From Myxococcus qinghaiensis (GTDB lineage: Bacteria; Myxococcota; Myxococcia; Myxococcales; Myxococcaceae), in assembly GCF_024198215.1 (NCBI RefSeq), contig NZ_JAKCFA010000010.1, positions 248,001-312,000 on the forward strand: 64,000 nt of DNA. The letters run 5' to 3'. The position numbers and the translations under genes are program-made. The notes under the pieces are model-generated. The model saw only the letters and a list, made by a program, of their open reading frames with translations. It was not told the origin of the DNA and did not search any database. Below are positions 1 to 7,765 of this stretch, piece after piece (the stretch's first letter is position 1; each line of letters starts with the position of its first letter).

Positions 1-1170
1 CGTGTGCGCTCCGACTTCGCGCTGGCTGATGAGCGCCTTCTTGCGCGGGTGGACGAACTCCACCGGGTCCTCCACCGTGAGCACGTGGTGGGACGTCTCG
101 CGGTTGATGAGGTCCACCAGCGCCGCCAGGGTGCTCGTCTTGCCGTGGCCGGACGGGCCCGTGACGACGATGAGGCCCTGGTGGTGGTGCGTCGCCTTGG
201 CGATTTCGACGGGCAGCCCCAGCGACTCCAGCGTGGGGATGTCGCGCGCAATCACCCGGAAGGTGCCCTTGAGGCCCGTGCGGTGACGCGAGACGTTGAC
301 GCGAAAGCGCCCCATTTCCGGCGAGTCGAGCGAGAAGTCACAGCTTCCGTCGCGCTCCAGCACCGGGCGCAGGCGCTCCGGCACCACCGGCATCAACATG
401 CCCTCCACCCGCGCCGCGTCCAGCGCCCCACCCTGGGGCACCAGCTCTCCGGCGAGGCGGAAGAGCACGGGGCGCTCGGCCACGACGTGCACGTCGCTGG
501 CGCGGCTGCTGCGCCCCTGCTCCAGGACGATGGCCAGGTCCCTGGCTCCGCCCGACATGCGCGACGTCGCCAGCGAGCGCGCGGCCTCCTGCGCACCCGT
601 GGGCGCGTACCCGGCGCCCTGCGGCGCGGCGGTGGGCACATGCGCGGCGGGCGCGGACGCGGGCGCATACCCGGCGCTCTGGGGCGCGGCGGTGGGCGCG
701 GGCGCATACCCCGCCGAGGGAGCAGGGGCGGTGGCGGGCGCATACCCGGCCGCAGGCGCGGCGACCGGCGCGGCATACCCCTGGGCGACGGGAGCGGGCT
801 GGGCTGCGGGGGCCGCTCGTGCCGCTGGCGCCGGAGCGGCCGCGGGCTGGGCCGCCCCAGTGGAGGCCTCCGCCGCGCGCGACAGGCGCAGGTGCATCAA
901 GTCCCCTCGACGCATGGCGGCAATGGACAGCGCGCCCAGGCCATTGGCGTTGACGGACCAGTTGGAGGGCGAGTCGGAGACGCTGGACGCTCGCGCCACT
1001 CCCACCATGGCCTGGAGGGCTCGGACGACGTCGTCCGTCGTCACCGCGGCGGGGTCCACCGGCTCGTAGCCGTTGCTGCCGCGAATCATGGGAGGACGCC
1101 CTGTGGCCAGGGTCAGCTCCGTCACTCCAGGCCGCGACAGATGGCGCAACAGCTCAGCAAGGGGTCTCAT
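1..1170 (-). CDS. PilT-family twitching/retraction ATPase paralogue, 3' end cut by window edge
   Basis: Secretion/type IV pilus ATPase of the PilT/PilU family, expected to be a cytoplasmic hexamer that powers pilus retraction. The start ATG (1168-1170) gives MRPLAELLRHLSRPGVTELT. The first 390 codons are present and the frame runs off at base 1. A PilT-like N-terminal region (about residues 1-100) is followed by an Ala/Pro-rich linker (about 105-200) with five GYAP motifs. The ATPase core then shows GRFRVNVSR, the Walker A GPSGHGKTST (about residues 332-341) and, at the edge, SQREVGAHT, which matches the Asp-box/Walker B approach of PilT. The long low-complexity linker between the N-terminal region and the motor is not typical of canonical PilT, so this is probably a paralogue and no symbol is given. 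Family assignment is secure; which pilus it serves is not known. Confidence 0.9.
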   Translation of the reverse strand, partial: MRPLAELLRHLSRPGVTELTLATGRPPMIRGSNGYEPVDPAAVTTDDVVRALQAMVGVARASSVSDSPSNWSVNANGLGALSIAAMRRGDLMHLRLSRAAEASTGAAQPAAAPAPAARAAPAAQPAPVAQGYAAPVAAPAAGYAPATAPAPSAGYAPAPTAAPQSAGYAPASAPAAHVPTAAPQGAGYAPTGAQEAARSLATSRMSGGARDLAIVLEQGRSSRASDVHVVAERPVLFRLAGELVPQGGALDAARVEGMLMPVVPERLRPVLERDGSCDFSLDSPEMGRFRVNVSRHRTGLKGTFRVIARDIPTLESLGLPVEIAKATHHHQGLIVVTGPSGHGKTSTLAALVDLINRETSHHVLTVEDPVEFVHPRKKALISQREVGAHT

Positions 1171-1393
1171 GCGGATTCGAACTCGAGCCGTGACGGAGCG
1201 CGGAGCGCGGGGGACCGCAGGATAGTCGACATTGACGCAAAAGCGCCCACCCCCTTGGACGCACGTCCCACGCCTCGCCTCGCGCAGTGGGCTCCACACC
1301 CACCCCATCAATGGAGCGCCAAAGGGGAGCGCCGACGCCTGCCTGGGTGAGAGAGGGGGGCTCCGGGGCCTGGGGCCCGCTCGGAGCGGTGGC

Positions 1394-1417
1394 GGCGGGA
1401 GGCGAAAACCTCCCGCC
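1394..1417 (-). terminator. Hairpin terminator after the GNAT gene
   Basis: Perfect 9-bp stem GGCGGGAGG / CCTCCCGCC with a 6-base loop, 17 bases beyond the GNAT stop codon. On the minus strand the loop is TTTTCG. There is no U tract, as is common in GC-rich genomes. Confidence 0.6.
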
Positions 1418-1433
1418 AGCCAGGTCACGCGAA

Positions 1434-1973
1434 CTACAGCTCGCGGGACATCAGAAGCCGGAGCTTGCCGGACTTCTTGGACACCACCGTGGCCACGGTG
1501 GTGAAGCCCGCCTTGCGGTAGAAGCTCACCGCGGGGGCGTTGGACGGGTCCACTCGCAGCGCAATCGTCTTGCGGTACATGTCGCGTGCGGCTCGGAGCG
1601 CCTGCTCCAGGACCACGGCGCCCAGGCCCTTCTTGCGCAGGTCCTGCTTCACCACGATGTTGCGCAGGTACGCGGCGCCGGGCACCGGGCCGTCGCGCTC
1701 CACCGTGACGTAGCCGACGATCTGCGTCTGCAGCTTCGCCACGTGGATGTAGGGCTTGAGCTGGGCCAGGGCCTTGAGGCTGTCCTCCTGCGTCTCACCC
1801 CGGCTCTTCCAGGGCTCGGAGCTGGCGCGCAGGGCCGCCACCGCCGTCATGTCTTCGTCGGTGGGCAGGGTGAACTTCACCGCCGCCATCAGGTCATTGG
1901 GGAGGCCCACCGCCGCTTCCAGCACCGGGGCTGGGGCCATCTCCACGCCCGGGTCCACCTGCTTCATCGTCAT
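1434..1973 (-). CDS. GNAT-family N-acetyltransferase
   Basis: Predicted acetyl-CoA-dependent N-acetyltransferase of about 180 residues. The acetyl-CoA binding motif A appears as LRNIVVKQDLRKKGLG (R-K-K-G-L-G near residue 115), followed by helix EQALRAARDMY and the C-terminal signature NAPAVSFYRKAGF. The substrate is unknown. A consensus ribosome site GGAGGAG abuts an ATG at 1979 with no spacing but lies 6 bases from the next in-frame ATG at 1973, so the second is preferred. It is a single-gene unit with a hairpin downstream, transcribed away from the MglA-like gene. A fairly long N-terminal tail (about 35 residues) precedes the domain. Confidence 0.85.
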   Translation of the reverse strand: MTMKQVDPGVEMAPAPVLEAAVGLPNDLMAAVKFTLPTDEDMTAVAALRASSEPWKSRGETQEDSLKALAQLKPYIHVAKLQTQIVGYVTVERDGPVPGAAYLRNIVVKQDLRKKGLGAVVLEQALRAARDMYRKTIALRVDPSNAPAVSFYRKAGFTTVATVVSKKSGKLRLLMSREL

Positions 1974-2192
1974 CGCCATCTCCTCCGTCGCGCTGCGATC
2001 CTAACCGCACCCCCGCCACCGGTGCACGCGGTGATTCCGCGCACATTGTCTTCCCAAGTGAGGAGATTGCCTCCCCCGCGGATGTGAGGGCCGGATTCCG
2101 GTCAACCCGAGCATGGCCCGTCCCATTCCAAGAATGGGCATCGCTTCCACGGCTGGCATCCAGCCGGCCTTCCGCGCCGGGCGCCTTCCCAC

Positions 2193-2198
2193 TATAAA
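2193..2198 (+). promoter_or_regulatory. Likely -10 element (TATAAA) for the MglA-like/kinase operon
   Basis: TATAAA (5/6 match to TATAAT) stands out in GC-rich sequence 65 bases before the proposed TTG start at 2263. No good -35 is seen 16-18 bases upstream. Its position inside a longer open reading frame argues that translation starts downstream, at 2263. Confidence 0.4.
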
Positions 2199-2262
2199 AC
2201 CCTGGTCGTCGTTCACGGAGGGCTGGCCTCCTCATCCCGACCCCGCCCGCCCGAGTCACGCC

Positions 2263-2982
2263 TTGCAACTCAACCACGCCCAGCGAGAGCTGACGCTCAA
2301 GATCGTCTACTACGGGCCCGGACTCAGCGGGAAGACGACGAATCTGCGCCAGCTCCATGCCCGGGCGTCCCCGGAGGTGAGGGGTCGGTTGCTGACGGTG
2401 GACACCCACGACGACCGGACGCTGTTCTTCGATCTGCTGCCCGTCTTCTTCTCCACCTCGTCCGGCTTCAAGGTGAAGGTGAAGCTCTTCACCGTGCCCG
2501 GCCAGGTCATCCACAACGCCACCCGCCGCATCGTCCTCCAGGGCGCGGACGCGGTGGTGTTCATCGCGGACAGCCGGCACAGCGCGACGGCGGAGAACAA
2601 CGCCTACTGGCGCAACCTGCAGGACAACATGAAGGAGAACGGGCTGGACGTGGACCAGGTGCCCGTCGTCATCCAGTTCAACAAGCGGGACCTGCCCGAC
2701 GCGCGCACGGACGTGGAGCTGGAGGAGGCGCGCAAGCGCGGCGGCGAGGCCGTCGTCGGCGCGGTGGCGCTCAAGGGCGAGGGCGTGGTGGAGACCTTCC
2801 ACGCCGTGGCGCAGGCGGCCTACCGGCGGCTGGACGCCCGGGCGCACCTGGCGCGCAACGTGGGGCTGACCGAGGCGGAGTTCCTCTCCCAGGTCTTCGG
2901 GCGGATGGACCTGTCGGGCACCACGCTGGCCGGCCGCTACACGGCGGTGGGGCGCGACGAGCAGTGGGGAGGTGGCCGATGA
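2263..2982 (+). CDS. MglA-family small Ras-like GTPase
   Basis: Bacterial Ras-like GTPase of the MglA group, which sets cell polarity and gliding motility in myxobacteria. P-loop GPGLSGKTTN at residues 18-27, a DRTLFFDLLP switch I region, the MglA-type switch II TVPGQV (residues 77-82, with Thr in place of the canonical Asp) and the guanine-specificity motif NKRD (140-143). The length of 239 residues exceeds the about 195 of M. xanthus MglA; the surplus is a C-terminal extension. TTG at 2263 (MQLNHAQREL) is chosen because the family begins about there and a TATAAA lies between this codon and the alternative ATG at 2113. The stop overlaps the start of the next gene (ATGA), so the GTPase and the PocR-domain kinase are probably co-translated. 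No mglB is adjacent, so this is a paralogue rather than mglA itself. Confidence 0.88.
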   Translation: MQLNHAQRELTLKIVYYGPGLSGKTTNLRQLHARASPEVRGRLLTVDTHDDRTLFFDLLPVFFSTSSGFKVKVKLFTVPGQVIHNATRRIVLQGADAVVFIADSRHSATAENNAYWRNLQDNMKENGLDVDQVPVVIQFNKRDLPDARTDVELEEARKRGGEAVVGAVALKGEGVVETFHAVAQAAYRRLDARAHLARNVGLTEAEFLSQVFGRMDLSGTTLAGRYTAVGRDEQWGGGR

Positions 2983-4490
2983 GCGGCTACCAGGGCAACG
3001 TGCCACCGGAGGGCTCGAGTGGCTCGCGCCGCGAGTCGGTGCTCCAGCGCCGCCTGTCGCTCGGCGAGATGCTGGACCTGCCCTCCTTCTCCGAGGTGGT
3101 GCGCAGCTTCAGCGAGCTGTACCGCGTGGGCATCAAGGTGCTGGACGCGCGCGGCACCAAGCTGGCCGACGTGAAGGTGGGCCACGGCGACTTCTGCGCC
3201 TACGTCTTCTCCTTCCCGGACGGCCGCTCGCGCTGCACGGCGACGGTGGCGCGGGTGAAGGACGGCCCGGTGCTCCCGATGCAGGGCGCGCGCGTGGCCC
3301 AGGGCGACGGCGCGGAGGAGGCGGGCCTCATCGCCCTGCCGTGCTTCACCGGCCTGCGCTACCTGGTGATGCCGGTGCGCTGGGAGGGCGACTTCCTGGG
3401 CCGCGTCATCCTGGGGCCCTTCACGCCCGAGGAGCTGGGGGACTTCCCCGACACGCTCACGGACATCGGTGGCCTGGAGCTCACCCGCGCCCAGGAGCTG
3501 GTGGCCAAGGTGCGCCGCGCGCCCGAGCGCACCGCCGCGCAGGTGCTCACCCACTTTGGCCAGGTGCTCGCCGCGCTGGTGGCCAGCGGCCACCGCACGT
3601 ACCTGACGACCCAGCTCCACATCGAGGCGATGTTGGAGACGCACCGGGAGCTGGAGGCGCAGAACTCGCGGCTGGCGCAGGTGAACACCCGCCTCAAGGA
3701 GCTGGACCGGCTCAAGTCCACCTTCCTGGGCACGGTGAGCCACGAGCTGCGCACGCCCCTGGCCTCCATCATCGGCTACTCGGAGATGCTGGCCGAGGGG
3801 CTGGCCGGCATGCTCAACCCCGAGCAGCTGCTCTACGTGCGCACCATCGTCGAGAAGGGCGAGTCGCTGCTCAACCTCATCTCCTCCATCCTGGACCTGA
3901 GCCAGATTGAGGCCGGCAAGCTGCGGCTGTCCATGGGCCCGGTGGACCTGGCGGGCGTCATCCAGGCGGCGGTGTCCACGGTGATGCCCCAGGCGCAGCG
4001 CAAGGGCGTGGAGCTGGAGGTGCGGCTGCCACCCCTGCCCAGGCCCCGGCTGGCGGGGGACGCGGAGAAGCTGCGGCAGGTGCTCATCAACCTCCTGGTC
4101 AACGCGCTGAAGTTCACCGCCTCCGGAGGCCGCGTGTCCGTGGTGATGTCGGAGCCGGGCCCGCAGGAGCCGCTGGGCCTCTCCGGCTATCGCATCAGCG
4201 TGGAAGACACCGGCGTGGGCATCCGCGAGGACCAGTTCGAGCGCATCTTCCAGAGCTTCTACCAGGTGGACGGCAGCTCCACGCGCGAGCACGGCGGCGC
4301 GGGCCTGGGCCTGGCCATCGTCAAGAGCCTGGTGGAAGGCCACGGCGGCAAGGTCTTCGTGGAGAGCGAGTTCGGACGGGGCTCGCGCTTCACGGTGGTG
4401 CTGCCCATGCAGCCCCCCATCCCGGAGCACGGCCTGCTGGCCGCGTCGGCGCCGCTGCCGGAGATGCCGCCGGGGCCCGACCGCTTCTGA
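2979..4490 (+). CDS. PocR-domain sensor histidine kinase
   Basis: Cytoplasmic two-component sensor kinase of 503 residues. The N-terminal PocR ligand-binding domain (about residues 25-200; LSLGEMLDLPSF, ALPCFTGLRYLVMPV) is known in other proteins to bind small hydrocarbon-like ligands. A short coiled coil (about 215-245) leads to the HisKA domain with FLGTVSHELRTPL (phospho-acceptor His255). The ATPase domain has the N box LLVNALKF (Asn375), DTGVGI (about 410), FQSFYQVDGSS, and the G2 box GAGLGLAIVKSLVEGHGG. No membrane segment is present. Start ATG 2979 overlaps the stop of the GTPase gene by 4 bases, which suggests that the kinase signals with or to the GTPase. No response regulator is next to it. 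Confidence 0.9.
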   Translation: MSGYQGNVPPEGSSGSRRESVLQRRLSLGEMLDLPSFSEVVRSFSELYRVGIKVLDARGTKLADVKVGHGDFCAYVFSFPDGRSRCTATVARVKDGPVLPMQGARVAQGDGAEEAGLIALPCFTGLRYLVMPVRWEGDFLGRVILGPFTPEELGDFPDTLTDIGGLELTRAQELVAKVRRAPERTAAQVLTHFGQVLAALVASGHRTYLTTQLHIEAMLETHRELEAQNSRLAQVNTRLKELDRLKSTFLGTVSHELRTPLASIIGYSEMLAEGLAGMLNPEQLLYVRTIVEKGESLLNLISSILDLSQIEAGKLRLSMGPVDLAGVIQAAVSTVMPQAQRKGVELEVRLPPLPRPRLAGDAEKLRQVLINLLVNALKFTASGGRVSVVMSEPGPQEPLGLSGYRISVEDTGVGIREDQFERIFQSFYQVDGSSTREHGGAGLGLAIVKSLVEGHGGKVFVESEFGRGSRFTVVLPMQPPIPEHGLLAASAPLPEMPPGPDRF

Positions 4491-4598
4491 CGCGTCAGGT
4501 CGCTTCCGGGCGTCACGCTTCCTGGACTTGTCCGGGAGCGCGCGCACCGCGCACGCAATCCCCCCAGGAAGCGGCGCGCGAGCGTATTGTCCGCGCCC

Positions 4599-5186
4599 AT
4601 GCTCACCGGACGTCCCCCCGCCGCCTCCTATGTGCTCATCGATGCGGAGAACATCGACTGGGCCGTGTCCAACGTTGTCGGCCGCAAACCCGAGTCCCAG
4701 GACCGCGTCCAGTTCGACCGGCTGGTGGCGTTCTGCGAGAGCTACTTCCCCGCGCCCGTGCGCTGCATCGTCGTGCTCAACGCCAGGGGCGAGCAGCTTC
4801 CCGACATGATGATTGGCTTCATCCGCGCCCTGAAGTCCGCGGGCTGCGAGGTGGCGCTCCTGTACGGACGGCAGGACCAGAAGGTGGTGGACCTGGGCAT
4901 CCTCAAGCTCCTGGAGTCCATCCGCGTCCAGCGGCCCAAGGCGGCGGTGGGCCTGGCCAGCCACGACGGCGGAGACTTCGCCGAGGCGCTCAAGCCCATG
5001 CTGGAGGAGAAGCGGCAGGTGGCCGTGCTCGGCCTGCGCGAGTACGTCAGCCAGCGCTTCCGCGATTTGGTGCCCTCCGGCCTCAAGATTGTCGACCTGG
5101 AGCTCAACGCGAAGGTGTTCCAGCGCCCGCTGCCCCGCCTGCTGCCTGTCAACGTGGATGAGTTCGACCCGCTGATGTTCGTGTAG
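4599..5186 (+). CDS. NYN-domain (PIN-like) protein, putative RNase
   Basis: 195-residue protein of the NYN/LabA-like group, a PIN-fold family that usually acts as a metal-dependent RNase. The N-terminal strand with an acidic residue (YVLIDAENIDWAV), the central LLYGRQDQKVVDLGI with acidic residues, and LASHDGGDFAEAL match the conserved acidic positions of the fold. A TTG at 4587 could extend it by four residues (MSAP); ATG 4599 is preferred. It is a stand-alone gene between the PocR kinase and a strong hairpin terminator. RNase activity is inferred from the family only. Confidence 0.8.
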   Translation: MLTGRPPAASYVLIDAENIDWAVSNVVGRKPESQDRVQFDRLVAFCESYFPAPVRCIVVLNARGEQLPDMMIGFIRALKSAGCEVALLYGRQDQKVVDLGILKLLESIRVQRPKAAVGLASHDGGDFAEALKPMLEEKRQVAVLGLREYVSQRFRDLVPSGLKIVDLELNAKVFQRPLPRLLPVNVDEFDPLMFV

Positions 5187-5215
5187 CGGCCCGCCTCCAG
5201 CCGAAAGGCTCCAAG

Positions 5216-5243
5216 CGCGCGGGCACGAACAGGTGCCCGCGCG
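5216..5243 (+). terminator. Strong hairpin terminator after the NYN gene
   Basis: Perfect 11-bp stem CGCGCGGGCAC / GTGCCCGCGCG with loop GAACAG, 29 bases after the stop codon. Confidence 0.7.
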
Positions 5244-5277
5244 TCCCCGCCCCTGTCGTGGTCCGTCCACTCCTGGC

Positions 5278-5306
5278 TTGCAGATGGTTAACGACAGCGT
5301 TAAATA
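5278..5306 (+). promoter_or_regulatory. Promoter with palindromic ArsR-type operator
   Basis: Weak -35 TTGCAG (5278-5283), 17-base spacer, AT-rich -10 TAAATA (5301-5306). The spacer and -10 are overlaid by the perfect inverted repeat TTAACG-ACAG-CGTTAA (5288-5303). The operon it drives encodes an ArsR-family repressor as second gene, so the repeat is the natural candidate for an autoregulatory operator. Confidence 0.55.
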
Positions 5307-5350
5307 TTGCCCGTGAAGGCAACGAAGTTCGTTCCCACGGGAGACGGGTC

Positions 5351-5776
5351 ATGAAGAAGGTTCCAGAGGGCTGTGCGCGCATCACCCCCGGGCTGTTCTA
5401 TGTGGATGCGCCGGCCGCCATCGACTGGCTGGAGAAGGCCTTCGGCTTCCAGACGCGGCTGAAGGTGGAGGGCGGGCCGGGCGTCATCGTCCACTCGGAG
5501 CTCGTCTTCGGCGAGGGCGTCATCATGGTGAACTCGCTCAGCTCGAAGTACCCGGCGCGCACGCCCACGGCGGCGGGAGGCACCAGCGCCGCGTACCTCA
5601 TGCTCTACGTGGATGACGTGGACGCGCACTGCGCGCGGGCGAGGGCCGCGGGCGCGAAAATCACCCGGGAGCCGGAGACGACGAACTACGGCGAGGACTA
5701 CTGGACGGACCGGGGCTACGGCGTGGAGGACCTGGAAGGCCACGCGTGGTGGTTCTCCCAGCGCGTGAAGGGCTGA
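5351..5776 (+). CDS. VOC (glyoxalase/bleomycin-resistance fold) protein
   Basis: 141-residue single-domain member of the vicinal oxygen chelate superfamily, close to the PhnB/YdcB-type subgroup: ITPGLFYVDAPAAIDWLEKAFGF at the N-terminus, a central YLMLYVDDVDAHCARARAAGA and the terminal YWTDRGYGVEDLEGHAWWF. Members act as metal-dependent lyases or as ligand-binding proteins; the reaction here cannot be read from sequence. Start ATG 5351 follows GACGGGTC. It is the first gene of a three-gene operon with an ArsR regulator (20-base gap) and an SRPBCC protein, a common layout for small inducible detoxification or metabolite-sensing units. Confidence 0.85.
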   Translation: MKKVPEGCARITPGLFYVDAPAAIDWLEKAFGFQTRLKVEGGPGVIVHSELVFGEGVIMVNSLSSKYPARTPTAAGGTSAAYLMLYVDDVDAHCARARAAGAKITREPETTNYGEDYWTDRGYGVEDLEGHAWWFSQRVKG

Positions 5777-5796
5777 AGCCCGGAGCCTTCAAGCCC

Positions 5797-6144
5797 ATGG
5801 GAGCCGCCCGACGTCTCGACGACACCTTCGCCGCCCTGGCCGACCCCACCCGCCGGGGCGTCATCGACCTGTTGCGGGAGCAGCCCCGGCGCGCCGGTGA
5901 GCTGGCCGCCGCCTTCGACATGTCTCCCCCGGCCATGAGCCGGCACCTGCGAGTCCTGCGCAAGACAGGCCTCGTCGAGGAGGACGCCGTGGAGGACGAT
6001 GCCCGCGTCAAGCTGTACCGGCTGCGGCCGGAGCGCTTCTCGGAGCTGCGCGCGTGGCTCGACGAGGTGGAGGCCTTCTGGGGCGGGCAGCTCCAGTCGT
6101 TCAAGGAACACGCCGAGCGCACGCGCGGCAAGAAGCGGCCCTGA
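5797..6144 (+). CDS. ArsR/SmtB-family winged-helix repressor
   Basis: 115-residue transcription factor with a classical ArsR winged helix: DDTFAALADPTRRGVIDLLR, helix-turn-helix AGELAAAFDMSPPAMSRHLRVLRKTGLV, and wing residues VKLYRLRPE. There is no Cys-x-Cys metal site, so it belongs to the non-metal (SdpR/AHSA1-linked) branch. ATG 5797 is chosen because the longer frame would overlap the VOC gene. It probably binds the TTAACG-CGTTAA palindrome at 5288-5303 and represses its own operon. That branch is typically encoded beside SRPBCC proteins, as seen here. Confidence 0.88.
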   Translation: MGAARRLDDTFAALADPTRRGVIDLLREQPRRAGELAAAFDMSPPAMSRHLRVLRKTGLVEEDAVEDDARVKLYRLRPERFSELRAWLDEVEAFWGGQLQSFKEHAERTRGKKRP

Positions 6145-6164
6145 GCCGCCCTGCGAGGCCCGAC

Positions 6165-6662
6165 ATGACGATGGAGCAGACCGCCCGCGTGACGACGTTC
6201 CTGGAGGTGGAGCCAGACGTCGCCTTCACCGTCTTCACCGAGGAGACCGACCTCTGGTGGCGCCGGGGGCCGCGCTTCCGGGGCTCCCACGCGGCCGACA
6301 GCGTGGTGCGCTTCGAAGGCGGCGCCGGAGGCCGCCTGGTGGAAGAGGACGGCGCCGGCGTGTTCGAGATTGGCCGCGTGCTGGCGTGGGAGCCCGGCGC
6401 GCGGCTGCGCTTCGAGTGGCGCGGCAGGAACTTCGCCCCCGGCGAGCTCACCCAGGTGGACGTGCGCTTCGAGCCCGCCCAGGGCGGCACCCGCGTCACC
6501 CTGGAGCATCGGGGCTGGGAGGCCCTCCGCCCGGACCACCCCGTGCGCCATGGTCAGGACGTCTCCGCCTTCCTCGCGAGCATGGGCATGTGGTGGGCGG
6601 GCCTCGCCACCGCGCTGCGCTCCCAGGCCGCGAAAGCCACGCTCCCCGCGCGGCAGGACTGA
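6165..6662 (+). CDS. SRPBCC (AHSA1/START-like) domain protein
   Basis: 165-residue protein with a START/Bet v1-like hydrophobic-pocket fold. Features are VTTFLEVEPDVAFTVFTEETDLWWR at the N-terminus, VLAWEPGARLRFEWR, TQVDVRFEPAQGGTRVTLEHRGW and a C-terminal helix ASMGMWWAGLATALRSQA, all standard for the AHSA1-like SRPBCC family. It starts at ATG 6165, 20 bases after the ArsR gene, and is the last gene of the operon. In such operons the SRPBCC protein probably binds the small hydrophobic effector; no ligand can be named. Confidence 0.85.
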   Translation: MTMEQTARVTTFLEVEPDVAFTVFTEETDLWWRRGPRFRGSHAADSVVRFEGGAGGRLVEEDGAGVFEIGRVLAWEPGARLRFEWRGRNFAPGELTQVDVRFEPAQGGTRVTLEHRGWEALRPDHPVRHGQDVSAFLASMGMWWAGLATALRSQAAKATLPARQD

Positions 6663-6683
6663 AAACCGTCAGGCCATCATTTT

Positions 6684-6713
6684 TTAGCAATACCCACTGC
6701 GAGTGCGTATGCT
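6684..6713 (+). promoter_or_regulatory. Candidate promoter for the Cys-rich lipoprotein gene
   Basis: -35 TTAGCA (4/6), 18-base spacer, -10 TATGCT (4/6) in a short AT-rich gap, 30 bases before the gene start. A GGGGGGA ribosome site sits at 6731-6737. Confidence 0.35.
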
Positions 6714-6742
6714 GTTGGGCTTCCAACGCAGGGGGGACAGTC

Positions 6743-7765
6743 ATGACGGAGAATCCGTACTGGCACTGGAATCGTGTCTTTCTTTGGCCGCTGCTCCTGG
6801 CAGTGGCCTGTACCCAGGCACCCTCGGGAGGCGGCGTCGAGGCGCTTCCGGCGGAGAGCCTGGGCACCCAGGAGGCCCGCGCGGTGACGTCCTCCTACGT
6901 GGACCTGCGGCTGCGCGTGGGGCGAGGCGTGGCGGTGGGCCGCACCTGTGGCGCGGCCAACGAGGTGACGCCCGCGTGCGGCGGCGGCAGCGGCCCGGAC
7001 ATGAGCTTCCACTTCATCGCCCCGTATGACGGCGCCTACACCTTCGTCACGGACCCCAGCGACACCACGGACTACGACACGGTGGTGCAGGTGACGGACT
7101 GGAACAGCAGCGCCTCGCTGGGCTGCAACGACAACGCCTCGTCCTCCACGCTCACGTCCTCCGCCGTCCTCAACCTGGCGCGCAACCAGGAGGTGCGCAT
7201 CACCGTGGACGGCAAGAACGGCTCATGCGGCCGCTTCATGCTCAACATCCTCGTCGTGGAGTCCTCCTGCGGCCCCTGCAACACCCCGCCCGGGCCCTGC
7301 CACTCGCCCTACGGCGTCTGTTCGGGGGCGACGTGTGTCTACGCGCCCCTGGTCGCCGGTGCCGCCTGCAATGACGGGAATGCTTGCACCCTCAACGACA
7401 AGTGTGGGGCGACCGGCGCCTGTACCGGGACGACGGTGGGCTGCAACAGCCCGCCCGGCGCCTGTTTCGCAAGCCCCGGCACCTGCAACACCTCCACGGG
7501 CGCGTGCTCCTACGCGGCGCGGCCCGCGGGCACGTCGTGCAGTGACGGCGACTCGTGCACGAGCGGGGACACCTGCCACGACGGGTACTGCTACGGCGGC
7601 CCCCAGGTGTGCTGCCCCGGAGGAGGCATGCTCTGCAACGGGATGTGCTGCTCCCAGGGGGACTACTGCATGGGGGGAATCTGCCGGCCAGGGTGCCTGT
7701 CGCAGGACGTCATGCGCACCCCGGAGAATCAGATGATTCCCGCCTGTACCCGGGACGTGTTCTGA
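6743..7765 (+). CDS. Cys-rich lipoprotein with PPC-like domain
   Basis: 340-residue exported lipoprotein. The signal peptide ends in the lipobox AVAC with acylated Cys23. Residues about 50-170 resemble a bacterial pre-peptidase C-terminal (PPC) beta-sandwich: FHFIAPYDGAYTF, YDTVVQV, LGCNDNASS, VRITVDGKNGSCGRFMLNI. The C-terminal half holds two Cys-rich units built as PPG-x-C, G-x-C, AACNDGNACTLNDKC / TSCSDGDSCTSGDTC, then a tail with paired cysteines (VCCPGGG, MCCSQGDYC). Such disulfide-rich modules are frequent in myxobacterial surface proteins. No catalytic domain is seen, and the role (adhesion, matrix or binding) is unknown. ATG 6743 has a GGGGGGA site 5 bases upstream. Confidence 0.8.
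   Translation: MTENPYWHWNRVFLWPLLLAVACTQAPSGGGVEALPAESLGTQEARAVTSSYVDLRLRVGRGVAVGRTCGAANEVTPACGGGSGPDMSFHFIAPYDGAYTFVTDPSDTTDYDTVVQVTDWNSSASLGCNDNASSSTLTSSAVLNLARNQEVRITVDGKNGSCGRFMLNILVVESSCGPCNTPPGPCHSPYGVCSGATCVYAPLVAGAACNDGNACTLNDKCGATGACTGTTVGCNSPPGACFASPGTCNTSTGACSYAARPAGTSCSDGDSCTSGDTCHDGYCYGGPQVCCPGGGMLCNGMCCSQGDYCMGGICRPGCLSQDVMRTPENQMIPACTRDVF

Noticed and set aside
4..1350. Plus-strand open frame of 448 codons at the window start
   Set aside because: Antisense to the PilT-type ATPase, whose minus-strand frame has Walker A and other family motifs. The plus frame is an Arg/Gly/His-rich shadow.
2937..5270. Minus-strand open frame of 777 codons
   Set aside because: Antisense shadow of the PocR-domain kinase and NYN gene; composition is typical of reversed codons and there are no motifs.
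6675..6690. T run (TTTTTT) as a terminator of the SRPBCC operon
   Set aside because: No hairpin precedes it; it fits better as part of an AT-rich promoter for the next gene.
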